The notes under the pieces: generated by a model
Databases searched by the model: none
Seen by the model: the letters and a program-made list of their open reading frames with translations, nothing else
Told to the model about the DNA's origin: nothing
Origin: Pochonia chlamydosporia 170
Lineage: Eukaryota; Ascomycota; Sordariomycetes; Hypocreales; Clavicipitaceae
DNA: 64,000 bases
Direction: 5' to 3'
NCBI RefSeq assembly: GCF_001653235.2
Contig: NC_035791.1
Coordinates: 6,324,001-6,388,000 of the forward strand
Position numbers and translations under genes: made by a program
Part shown: positions 56,216 to 64,000 of the stretch, piece after piece
Numbering within the stretch: position 1 is the stretch's first letter
How the letters are laid out: the number at the start of each line of letters is the position of its first letter

Positions 56216-59200
56216 TCAGCGAGTGACTTGGGCTTTGCCCAGGTTGAGTTGCCTGATAAATTGGGCATGTTTAACTGGCGTAAGTGCCTTTGTCAATCCA
56301 TCGGCTGTCATCTCGTCTGTACCGACTTGATGAAGTTGAAAGAACCCATCATTGGTACGATTGATGATCCACTTGTACCGGATATCAATATGACGCGTAC
56401 GAGCCGTGTTGTTCTTATTTAATACTGCCAACCTGGCGTTCTGACTGTCTGTAAATAGGACTAATGGCTTCGGTTGCGGCATTTTCAGGTCAGCGAGGAA
56501 TTGCGATATCCACAATATGCTCATTCCCGCTGGTGTGAGGTTGATGAATTCAGCCTCGGTTGTGCTAGTCGTCACGAGCGTCTGCTTGGCCGACTTCCAA
56601 TGGATTGGTCCCTCAGCAACGAAGACAATATGGCCTGCTGTTGAGAAGCGGGTCATTGGGTCCGTTGCAAAGGATGCATCCGCATATACACGGAGCTTGA
56701 GATCTGTGATTCTGTAACTACCACCGAGGCAAATGCCATACGATTTGGTTGTTGATATATATCTGAAGAGATGTTTCAGTACTTGGACGTGTATCTCGGT
56801 TGGGCCCTGATTAGCTTCACACAGCCGTTGTACGGTATATGTGATATCAGGTCTCGTCCCCATGGATAGAAAGTTCAGACTGCCAGTACGTTCAAGCCAG
56901 TCTGTGGATGGCATCGCGACATCCAGTTCTTTCCAGTTAGCCGGGATCTCGGTCTTCGAAGGCCAGGGGCTCTGTGCCTTGTTAAGCTGTTGGTCAGGGA
57001 AGAATTTCTCTACAATCTTATCGATGAATTTCTCTTGGCTGATCCAGATGCGGCGCTGTGATCGGTCTCTCTTGATTTCAAGACCTAGGAACTCTGTCAC
57101 CTCGCCGATTTCCTTGATTTTGAATCGCAAGGCAATCGACTCAGCTGTGTCCTTGACCATCTGTTTAGTGGGCGCCGCAATGATCATGTCGTCAACGTAT
57201 AGAAGAATGTGGACTCCATCGTCTCGTCGGAAGAGACAGAGCTCTGATGCCAGTGGCGCAAATCCTAGCTCTTTCAAATATGCGCGGGCTGTATCAAACC
57301 ACCACAGTGGTGCTGTTGGAAGTCCATAGAGTGCTCGTTTCAGCAGACACACTCGTCCGGATCCATCACCAAAGCCTTGTGGTTGTTTCATGTATACTTC
57401 TTGTCGTGCCTTTGCATTTAGGAACGCAGTCACTGCATCATATTGGGCCCAGGCCAAGTCCAAGAGAGCAACGACTGTACAGAAGAGTCGCACTGATGTC
57501 ATATGTGCTACTGCTGCATAGAGATCTTCTAAGGCGTATGAGTCTTTGATTTGATCACCTCGTACGACCCATCTGGCTCGTGCGTAGGGATCGGCATCCT
57601 TTGGATATTTCTCATCATACACCCATCGGCCGTCAAGCGCAAGTTTGCCCGGTGGCAGTTCAACAAGGGTCCAGACGTCCATCTCAGCGAGGCTCCGGAA
57701 CTGTCTTTCCATTGCTGGCAGCCACTTTGACTTATAGTCATTTCGCATACGGGCATCAAACCAGTTTTTTGGTACTCGTGGTTGGTTAAGATGTTCCCTG
57801 ATCTTTATGATCGACCACATCGGTATTAGCCGGAGTTTTGGCTGTTTCTGTATGATGTCTTCTTCTCGATATATTAGATTGATGTACTTGGCTGCTCTTT
57901 CTGCAGCAATTGTAACGCCATTGTCTGAGTAGTCCCGTCGTGGTTGATTACGCAGGCTACGATGTGAAGAATGGTTGGGATGGTTGTGTTGATCAGACAC
58001 TAACCCCTGGCCCATCGGCTGTTCCGATGCTGGATCTTCAACATCCTGTTCTTCGGAAACTGTGCCATGCATTGCCCGTGCAGGTGGTATGGGCTGTTCC
58101 TGTAGCAGGTCCTCCTGTTCTTCTTGGGCAAGCTGGTTCCGAATCTGTGTTTGGTCTCCCCTATATTGTTGGGCCGGCGTATAGGGTGGTGTTCGTTCTT
58201 GCAAGTTGTTCCGCGGTGTTTCTGATCGTGGGTTCTTATCCACGTCTGCAGGTGCCTGTCTTATTGGCCCTGTGTCTTGATGAAGCTGCTCATGCTGGCT
58301 TTGGCTAGCACCGCTGTCATCGATTTGTTCAACCACATCAATATCTGACAGCATACTGTGTGGCGATTCGAGAGGTGTTCCCAGCCTAATATCTGGGGAC
58401 AGTGAACCCCGGTCTGCTGAATGTGTTTCTGGTGTTATTGTGCCAGACGGACCCAGATGATGTTCCTCTATTTGTTTTCTGCCTAGGTCTGTGCCTAGCC
58501 CATTCCGCACTTCTGTGTAGATGATCTTTCCGGAGCCTTCAAGGTCTGGCTCGACGAGTTTAGCTTCGTATTCGATCGTCGTTTCAGTGCGTGTTTTATT
58601 GTTGGGTTCCTCATGGAAGCGCACATCACGGGCCCGGACGACGCGTTGCTCATCCGGAAGCCATATTTTGTATACGTGGCCATGCAGACCTTCCATGCCA
58701 ACAAGATTGCCAATCTTGGCTTTGTTGGCCATTTTCTGGCTCTTGACTTGAATTTCCTTGGGGATTGTGACGTAGGCTTTACAACCCCATGTGTGGATGT
58801 GCTGGAGATTTGGCTCATATGGCAGGTTGATGATTTTGAACATCCGTTGGATCGGACTTTGCCAGTTGTACCGCCGTACCGGTAGGAGATTGTGAATGTA
58901 CACACTGGTCTCCATGAAGAGAGGCCAGAGTTCTTGGGGTAGTTGTAGCTGAATAAGTGTTGTGCGAGCTCCAGCCGCAATGTCTTTACCAGCTTTTTCG
59001 GCTCTGCCGTTCTGTTCATGGGCATAAGGTGTTGTATACTTGATATTGACCTCTTCCTTGGTGCCCCATTCAGCGGCCTTATCTGATTTGAACTCGCCGC
59101 CGTTGTCAAAGACAAAGACTTGAACTTGATGCCCGCCACTCATCTTCTCTACCTTCCCCTTCCATTCCTTTAGTTTCGGCAGCGCGTGTTTCTTCCTGGT

Positions 59201-60766
59201 TAAAAACATGATCCATTGGAAGCCAGTATATCCGTCTATGCCGTGAAGAGACCAACGGTAGCCTCCGTATCCAATTGGTGTGTGTTGTAGCAGATCCCAG
59301 TAGACATGACTAAGAAATGCCGTTGGCTCGAACTTGGCCCGGCTAATAATAGCATCCGCCTTGCCAAGATAACATGCCTCGCAGTGAAATTCCTTAATAG
59401 ATGACTCATTCAATTGGATCCCAGCTGCTTTGCAAGCTCGTTTAGTTCTCTCTACACCAGCATGCATTAGCCGGTGGTGCATTAGGCCGTAATCAACATT
59501 CTTAGTTGTAGCTCGATTGGGAAGAACAGAAAAGTTGCATTGTGACTTGGATTGTGGTCCAATGTCAAGAACAGCTATTCCTGATTTCCATGCATATGAG
59601 CATAACTTATGCCCTGAACTTGCAAAAACCAGTTCCTTAGTTTGACCATTAACAACCAGACCATAGCTCCTTTCCAAGATGCTCGTCGCGATTATATTTG
59701 CGGCACCAACCGCACAGTATCCAACGTTGTGCAGGATAAGTGTTTTCCCATTCGCCGTAATCTGCACTATTCCAATTCCTTGACGACCATAGGGGACGTT
59801 ATTATGCCCAACATAGCGACTGTCTTCATCGTGGAAGTCAATGTGTGTAAACCACTTAAGGTCATTGAAGCAGTGTTCCGCAGCTCCGGAATCCAATACT
59901 ACGGCATCTGATGATAAGGCGGTCGCCAGAATTGCAAGGTTCATCGGCTGGATGATATCTGGATTACCGACTCGGCCAGAATTTTTGCCTTTTCGTTTGC
60001 CTTTATGCCAAGAGGGTCGTTTTTCTGGGTGTCGCGACCAGCAGTTATCATTTGTGTGAGCCATGTTAACATGGATGTGACACTGGTCCGACCCTTTGGT
60101 CCCTTCCGGCAATCGTGGTAGCTGATTGGGTGTTTGCATAGACAAGTTGATAGGGGCTCCAGCAGCTTCTTCGTCATCCGCCTTAGCGGACAGAAACTGT
60201 AGGAAGTCCTGCTTGGTTGGAAACTTGCCTCTGTCACAATCGTGCTTCCAGTTGGTATACCATTCCGGATAGGTGTCTTTGATACCATTCATCAAGGTCA
60301 TGACTAAGAACTTATCGTCTAAGCCCCCAGCTTTGACAATCGTATCCCAAGCCCACAGTGTTTTTGCAATATATGCGTTGAACGTCGTGAAATCCCTGCG
60401 CTTATAGTGTGGGAATTTCATTAAGAGATCAGCAAGGGATTCATCCGTAATCTTTGTAACAGAGGACTTCAACAGATTCCAAGTGGTTTCGGATGTTGCG
60501 ATGTCTACATCCCAGCCGGATTGTTTTAGTTTCTGCTGCGTTATCTCCGTCATGTTGTTGATCATGAAAAATATAGCCTTAGAATCGCTCTTGACCCAAT
60601 CAGCTGCATCATCTGCTGGCCGTATCACCTCTCCTTTAACATGGCCCCAAAGACCCATTGACACTAGCGCAAGCTGGACCTTGGTTGACCATTCAGGCCA
60701 ATTGGCCATGCCACGGAGCTTGTCCGTAGTTGGCATCGAGATTTCGTAATTAGTGTTGCTTGACAT
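56216..60766 (-). CDS. Copia Gag-Pol polyprotein
   Basis: One uninterrupted 1516-aa frame. Gag-like region 1-260 carries an atypical zinc-knuckle-like motif C229-x2-H-x4-H-x4-C242. The aspartic protease DSGA is at 292-295. The integrase zinc site H430..H434..C463..C466 is followed by the catalytic triad D511 (HGIDGYTGF), D554 (DNGGE) and E590 (NGRAE), and then a linker. Reverse transcriptase spans about 1000-1250 with YVDD at 1190. RNase H has YADASFA, TTEAEF, TDSQNA and RHIDIRY. Domain order protease-integrase-RT-RNase H defines Ty1/Copia. All catalytic residues are present and there is no stop or frameshift, so the element is recent and could be active. It encodes the machinery for its own reverse transcription and integration. 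Confidence 0.95.
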   Translation of the reverse strand: MSSNTNYEISMPTTDKLRGMANWPEWSTKVQLALVSMGLWGHVKGEVIRPADDAADWVKSDSKAIFFMINNMTEITQQKLKQSGWDVDIATSETTWNLLKSSVTKITDESLADLLMKFPHYKRRDFTTFNAYIAKTLWAWDTIVKAGGLDDKFLVMTLMNGIKDTYPEWYTNWKHDCDRGKFPTKQDFLQFLSAKADDEEAAGAPINLSMQTPNQLPRLPEGTKGSDQCHIHVNMAHTNDNCWSRHPEKRPSWHKGKRKGKNSGRVGNPDIIQPMNLAILATALSSDAVVLDSGAAEHCFNDLKWFTHIDFHDEDSRYVGHNNVPYGRQGIGIVQITANGKTLILHNVGYCAVGAANIIATSILERSYGLVVNGQTKELVFASSGHKLCSYAWKSGIAVLDIGPQSKSQCNFSVLPNRATTKNVDYGLMHHRLMHAGVERTKRACKAAGIQLNESSIKEFHCEACYLGKADAIISRAKFEPTAFLSHVYWDLLQHTPIGYGGYRWSLHGIDGYTGFQWIMFLTRKKHALPKLKEWKGKVEKMSGGHQVQVFVFDNGGEFKSDKAAEWGTKEEVNIKYTTPYAHEQNGRAEKAGKDIAAGARTTLIQLQLPQELWPLFMETSVYIHNLLPVRRYNWQSPIQRMFKIINLPYEPNLQHIHTWGCKAYVTIPKEIQVKSQKMANKAKIGNLVGMEGLHGHVYKIWLPDEQRVVRARDVRFHEEPNNKTRTETTIEYEAKLVEPDLEGSGKIIYTEVRNGLGTDLGRKQIEEHHLGPSGTITPETHSADRGSLSPDIRLGTPLESPHSMLSDIDVVEQIDDSGASQSQHEQLHQDTGPIRQAPADVDKNPRSETPRNNLQERTPPYTPAQQYRGDQTQIRNQLAQEEQEDLLQEQPIPPARAMHGTVSEEQDVEDPASEQPMGQGLVSDQHNHPNHSSHRSLRNQPRRDYSDNGVTIAAERAAKYINLIYREEDIIQKQPKLRLIPMWSIIKIREHLNQPRVPKNWFDARMRNDYKSKWLPAMERQFRSLAEMDVWTLVELPPGKLALDGRWVYDEKYPKDADPYARARWVVRGDQIKDSYALEDLYAAVAHMTSVRLFCTVVALLDLAWAQYDAVTAFLNAKARQEVYMKQPQGFGDGSGRVCLLKRALYGLPTAPLWWFDTARAYLKELGFAPLASELCLFRRDDGVHILLYVDDMIIAAPTKQMVKDTAESIALRFKIKEIGEVTEFLGLEIKRDRSQRRIWISQEKFIDKIVEKFFPDQQLNKAQSPWPSKTEIPANWKELDVAMPSTDWLERTGSLNFLSMGTRPDITYTVQRLCEANQGPTEIHVQVLKHLFRYISTTKSYGICLGGSYRITDLKLRVYADASFATDPMTRFSTAGHIVFVAEGPIHWKSAKQTLVTTSTTEAEFINLTPAGMSILWISQFLADLKMPQPKPLVLFTDSQNARLAVLNKNNTARTRHIDIRYKWIINRTNDGFFQLHQVGTDEMTADGLTKALTPVKHAQFIRQLNLGKAQVTR

Positions 60767-61333
60767 AATTCGTGGGTGTTAATAGAAAGGATGATAGTAA
60801 CATAGTCTTATCCCAACATTGAATCTGGCTGGGGGCGTTTAAAATAACCCATCTTCAGGGGATCCCGTGTCAAGGTCGATGATGCCAGCAGCTGTCAGAC
60901 AGAGGCTGAAGCCGTCAAACATTAGGCCGTATCAGTAGTGTTACAAGATTCCAAATAGCGGCAGCAGGACCGTCAGGTAGCTACATGGCTTCAATCAAGG
61001 ACCAATACGCTGTTCAGTCAAAGCGGAAGTTGGTTGTTGGCCAGAGCTTTTGCGGAAGTCTCAGTTTCGAGTTTGGAATCTGGAATATGATATCCATGGT
61101 CTTTGTGCCGAGGTTGTCGGTATTTTTCGGTCAGAGATTAGGTGTCTCTCTATGTTGTGCCCATCCTTTTGATCGAAGCTTTGAATTGTCGTCAGGCCAT
61201 GGGCACTATGATCGCGTAAAGAGAAAGATTGATGAATAGACGCTGTGCCAGCCTGATAAACTAGTTAAAGTGTCAGGTCGTTATGACTGCACATCAACGG
61301 TTATGTCAGTGGAATTGACGAGGGCTCATAACC
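60767..61333 (-). other. Copia leader with initiator tRNA-Met-type primer-binding site
   Basis: Untranslated leader between the 5' LTR and the start codon. Directly next to the LTR, plus-strand 61,321-61,333 reads AGGGCTCATAACC, the anticodon-arm sequence of initiator tRNA-Met. CAGTGGAA a few bases further (from 61,307) matches the preceding part of that tRNA. Priming would therefore use an internal or half tRNA, as described for Drosophila copia, not the tRNA 3' end. Confidence 0.65.
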
Positions 61334-61428
61334 TGTTGAACGTCACAGCGGAAGAGATGCCGCCAACGTAGGCTATTTATGGAAGGCGCAGGCTGGACGT
61401 TGCACGTGATGTTGTATCATGTTCAACA
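61334..61428 (-). repeat. Copia 5' LTR (95 bp)
   Basis: Starts TGTTGAACGTCACAGCGGA and ends TCATGTTCAACA like the left LTR, but without its 35-base extra segment. Very short for a Copia LTR. Confidence 0.85.
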
Positions 61429-61796
61429 TGATCATCCTGAGCACTGGTGATCTAACTGAGCACCTTGCAGTTCCCGTGTCTTGTCACGTGACCCCCTTCA
61501 CCCATGGCGGCCATCTCATGCAGCCAGGCCTCAGGTCTCGTTCCAAGACCAATCATTCTGCCTTGCCCGCCCTTGCTCTCGTTGGTTCGTAACAACAACC
61601 GCGCTTCGGTTCAGGGTAGCGGTCAATACCCCACTAGGTCCCACTGTTGGAGTCCTGTACCCAGTACCTTTGGGATATGCATAGTCATACGTAAGGCGGC
61701 TGTACCAAGTACTTAGTACTCTAAACGCATCTCCTCTGTCGCGTGGGATTCTTCAAAAACACAACCTTTGCGTCTCGTTCTTGTTAGGCGAAGCCA
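61429..61796. other. Flank between Copia and hAT
   Basis: No gene. It does not continue the MULE transposase found left of the Copia element. It contains the 23-base match shared with about 48,649. Confidence 0.5.
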
Positions 61797-64000
61797 ATGG
61801 ATCCAAAACCAGTAGTCAAGCGACGCCGAAATTCAGACTGTAGCATTTCCAGTGCTTCTCTGATTGAGTCGAGCCCCTTACCCGACCATTGGAAGGCCTT
61901 CCCATGGAATAAATTCCCAGGCTTCACTGTGTCTGAGCGTGCGGCAGACAGACATCGTGGGTCTGGCAGCATGGCTTCGATATTCAAGCTTGCGATTCGC
62001 CCAATAGGAGGAAATGGGTTTGTAGGCCTTGCCTGCAGATGCCGAAGCCCAAAAGAACAGATTTTTCTGCTCTTGGTACCCAAAACATCGAGAAGCATCT
62101 ATACAAGGAGCATAGACTCGTTGACGAGTCTGGTAAAAGACAGCCCGCACTCGTAAAACGGCCAAAGGAAAAGACACCATCCTTGAATATTGTCCAAATG
62201 CTGAATCTCGACACCGACAACCCAAAAAAGCAAGCAATCGCCAACGCCCTCATCCAGCGCTTCGACAAGGATCGTTTCCAGCGACTGCTTCTCGAATGGG
62301 TGGTCGATGCCAACATCTCCTTTCGCCAGCCCGAGCACTGGCGCCTCCGACGTGTATTTGAGTACCTCAATCCATCAGTTGCAGCAACGAATGCTCACAT
62401 TTCCCACAACACCGTTCGAAGGCGTATAACGGATCTCCATCTCCGATATAAATCGCAGATAATCAACCACCTCCGGACAGTACCAGGTCAAATCAATATT
62501 GCGTTCGATGGCTGGCGGTCTAGAAACCGGCACGCCCTGTACGGCATTGTCTGCTTCTACATTGACAGTAGCGGGGCGCCTTCCAAGCTTGTTCTTGGTC
62601 TGCCAGAACTAAAGATATCTCACTCCGGGGAGAACATCGCCGCGCAAATCATGGAGATCCTGGAGAGTTACGAGATTCTTGAGAAGGTTGGGTATATAAC
62701 GCTGGACAACGCTGGCAATATGGACACGGCCGCGGAAGAAATTGCAGAAGCGCTGGGATTGGAACCCCAAAAAGACGAGTGCAGTGCTTCGGCCACGTGC
62801 TGAACCTGGTGGTAAAGGCTCTCTTGTTTGGGCACAAGTCCGAGGCTTTCGAAGCCGAGGTCGATGGGGAGCCCGGTGTTGATGCTGCACAACACGAGGT
62901 CTGGCGAAAAAAGGCCCCCATTGGGAAGCTGCACAACTTAGTTCACTGGATCCATCGGTCCGACAAGCTGACGTATCGGCTTCGTGCTCTCCAAGAAGAA
63001 TTCTTGGAACGGTCGGACAGCCCTCGCGCTCGGGCACGGAAGCCGTTGGACGTTGTTTGCGACAACCAGACCCGCTGGCTGTCGACCTTCTACATGATTC
63101 GGCGGGCCCTCAAGTTGCGCCCTTTCCTCGAAGATCTCGTTGAGAAGACCACGATCGAGTGCAACAGGGAACGGCGGAACGGCACGAGGAGGAAGGAGGA
63201 ATTGGCATTGTGCCTCCGTGAGGAGAGCCTTCTGAGCGAGAAAGACTGGACGGTTATCGACCTGATGGAGAAGGTGCTTATCGACTTCGAGGAAGCACTG
63301 CGAATGCTCGAGGGCGACGGTCAAAGACGGCTACGCAAAGGAGGACGTGCCGAGTCGTACGGCAATATGTGGGATGTCGCCTCAACCTACGAATTCTTGA
63401 TGGATAGGTTAGAGGAGTGGAAGTCAACCGCGGAGAGCTACCCTGACCCGGAGCACTTCAAGATAAACATCAACCTCGGTTGGGACAAATTGAATGAGTA
63501 CTACACGAAGTTGGACGAGTCGCCGGCGTACTATGCATCGGCGGTGCTACACCCAGTCTCCCGTTGGGGCTACTTTGAGAATACATGGACCGATCAAAAC
63601 CAGCTGCCATGGCTCCATAAGGCCAAACAGTTGGTCAGGAGGCTGTGGGAGGAAGAGTACAAGTCATTGCCGACACAGTCGGTACCGGGCGAAGAACCTC
63701 CTTTGAAGCCTTTCAAGGTGATGAGTGCTCTCGAGCGACACCGAGCCTACAGGACTTCGACTCTGCCAGGCAGAACCTGCTCTGCTCAGGGCTCAATGAA
63801 CGCGGGACACGACGAGTATGACCACTGGCTGTCACATCCCGACGCCAAGAACGACGCTATGGTGACGGACCCTTTGCAATATTGGTGGGAGAAGAGGAAC
63901 GAATACCCACGATTGTCGCGAATGGCTCTTGACATTCTCTCAGTCCCGCCAATGTCTGCAGAGTGTGAACGCCTGTTTAGCGTTAGTGGGCAGATGGTGT
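61797..64000 (+). pseudogene. hAT-family transposase, frameshifted, runs off the window
   Basis: ATG at 61,797 (MDPKPVVKRRRNSDCSISSA) opens a frame ending in DHWKAFPWNKFPGFTVSERA; the continuation TSWVWQHGFDIQACDS and a BED zinc finger (WVCRPCLQ..H..EH) lie in the next frame from about 61,950. From 61,985 to 62,770 the frame is good (LRTVPGQINIAFDGWRSRNR contains a catalytic-region Asp). A second shift occurs in the A-run near 62,770 (EPQK to KRRVQCFGHVLNLVVKALLF in the next frame). The C-terminal dimerisation region (DPLQYWWEKRNEYPRLSRMA, SVPPMSAECERLFSVSGQMV) reaches position 64,000 intact. Two single-base shifts would explain all breaks, so inactivation is recent. Confidence 0.85.

Larger units (their letters stand above)
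56002..61428 (-). mobile_element. Ty1/Copia LTR retrotransposon, apparently full length
   Basis: Bounded by short LTRs that begin TGTTGAAC and end GTTCAACA. The left LTR (56,002-56,131, 130 bp) is the 3' LTR of the minus-strand element. The right LTR (61,334-61,428, 95 bp) is the 5' LTR and lacks a 35-base internal segment. A single long pol frame, a primer-binding site and a polypurine tract are all in the expected places. The outer five bases (CAAAT left, TGATC right) do not form a target-site duplication. Confidence 0.85.

Noticed and set aside
61307..61333. Possible tRNA gene fragment
   Set aside because: Only the D-to-anticodon part is present, and it abuts the LTR exactly; it is the primer-binding site.

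Overview
The window looks like accessory chromosome or subtelomere-like DNA from a filamentous ascomycete (Pezizomycotina, probably Sordariomycetes/Hypocreales). Four things suggest this: short introns of about 45-105 nt with GTNNGT donors and CTRAC-type branch sites; family content typical of these fungi (AA11-like LPMO, DUF3716, 2EXR, F-box, chromodomain, PNP-NACHT-ankyrin NLR); C-to-T decay of the repeat-induced point mutation (RIP) type in a duplicated gene; and a dense load of Copia, MULE, Helitron and hAT sequence. All exon joins were inferred by eye from splice signals and frame continuity. No transcript or database evidence was available.

Left part (1-7.3 kb): a direct duplication (1-1620 and 4253-5872). 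Each copy holds a broken 2EXR gene and an AA11-like LPMO gene. A 100-base assembly gap and a small secreted protein gene that runs into it lie between them. At 7.4-20 kb come a PD-(D/E)xK-like gene, a protein with a degenerate LINE-type RNase H domain, a DUF3716 gene and an F-box/LRR gene. A dispersed noncoding repeat plus F-box unit occurs twice here, once intact and once as a relic.

Middle part (20-31 kb): a RIP-damaged paralogue of an intact chromodomain gene (38.2-39.6 kb), a gene carrying only the C-terminal tail of a BCS1-type AAA+ ATPase, an unrecognised 374-aa gene, and a cluster of three intact four-exon genes of the fungal Tse2-like ADP-ribosyltransferase toxin family (27,996-30,370) with conserved intron phases and an identical 87-nt third exon. 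AT-rich, gene-poor DNA follows (30.4-35 kb), then two divergent basic, probably nuclear 170-aa proteins, the intact chromodomain gene, a seven-TM protein and a five-exon type I membrane protein.

Right part (46.7-64 kb): an NB-ARC-type NLR relic and a Helitron helicase relic precede an intact three-exon NLR (PNP_UDP-NACHT-ankyrin, 1310 aa) whose ankyrin repeats are almost identical. Then come a relic resembling fungal patatin-associated proteins, a MULE transposase N-terminus cut by an apparently full-length Copia retrotransposon (56,002-61,428), and a frameshifted hAT transposase running off the end. The combination of an NLR, NLR relics, toxin-domain genes and secreted or membrane proteins reads as a fast-evolving conflict, allorecognition or host-interaction region. 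That reading is an inference.
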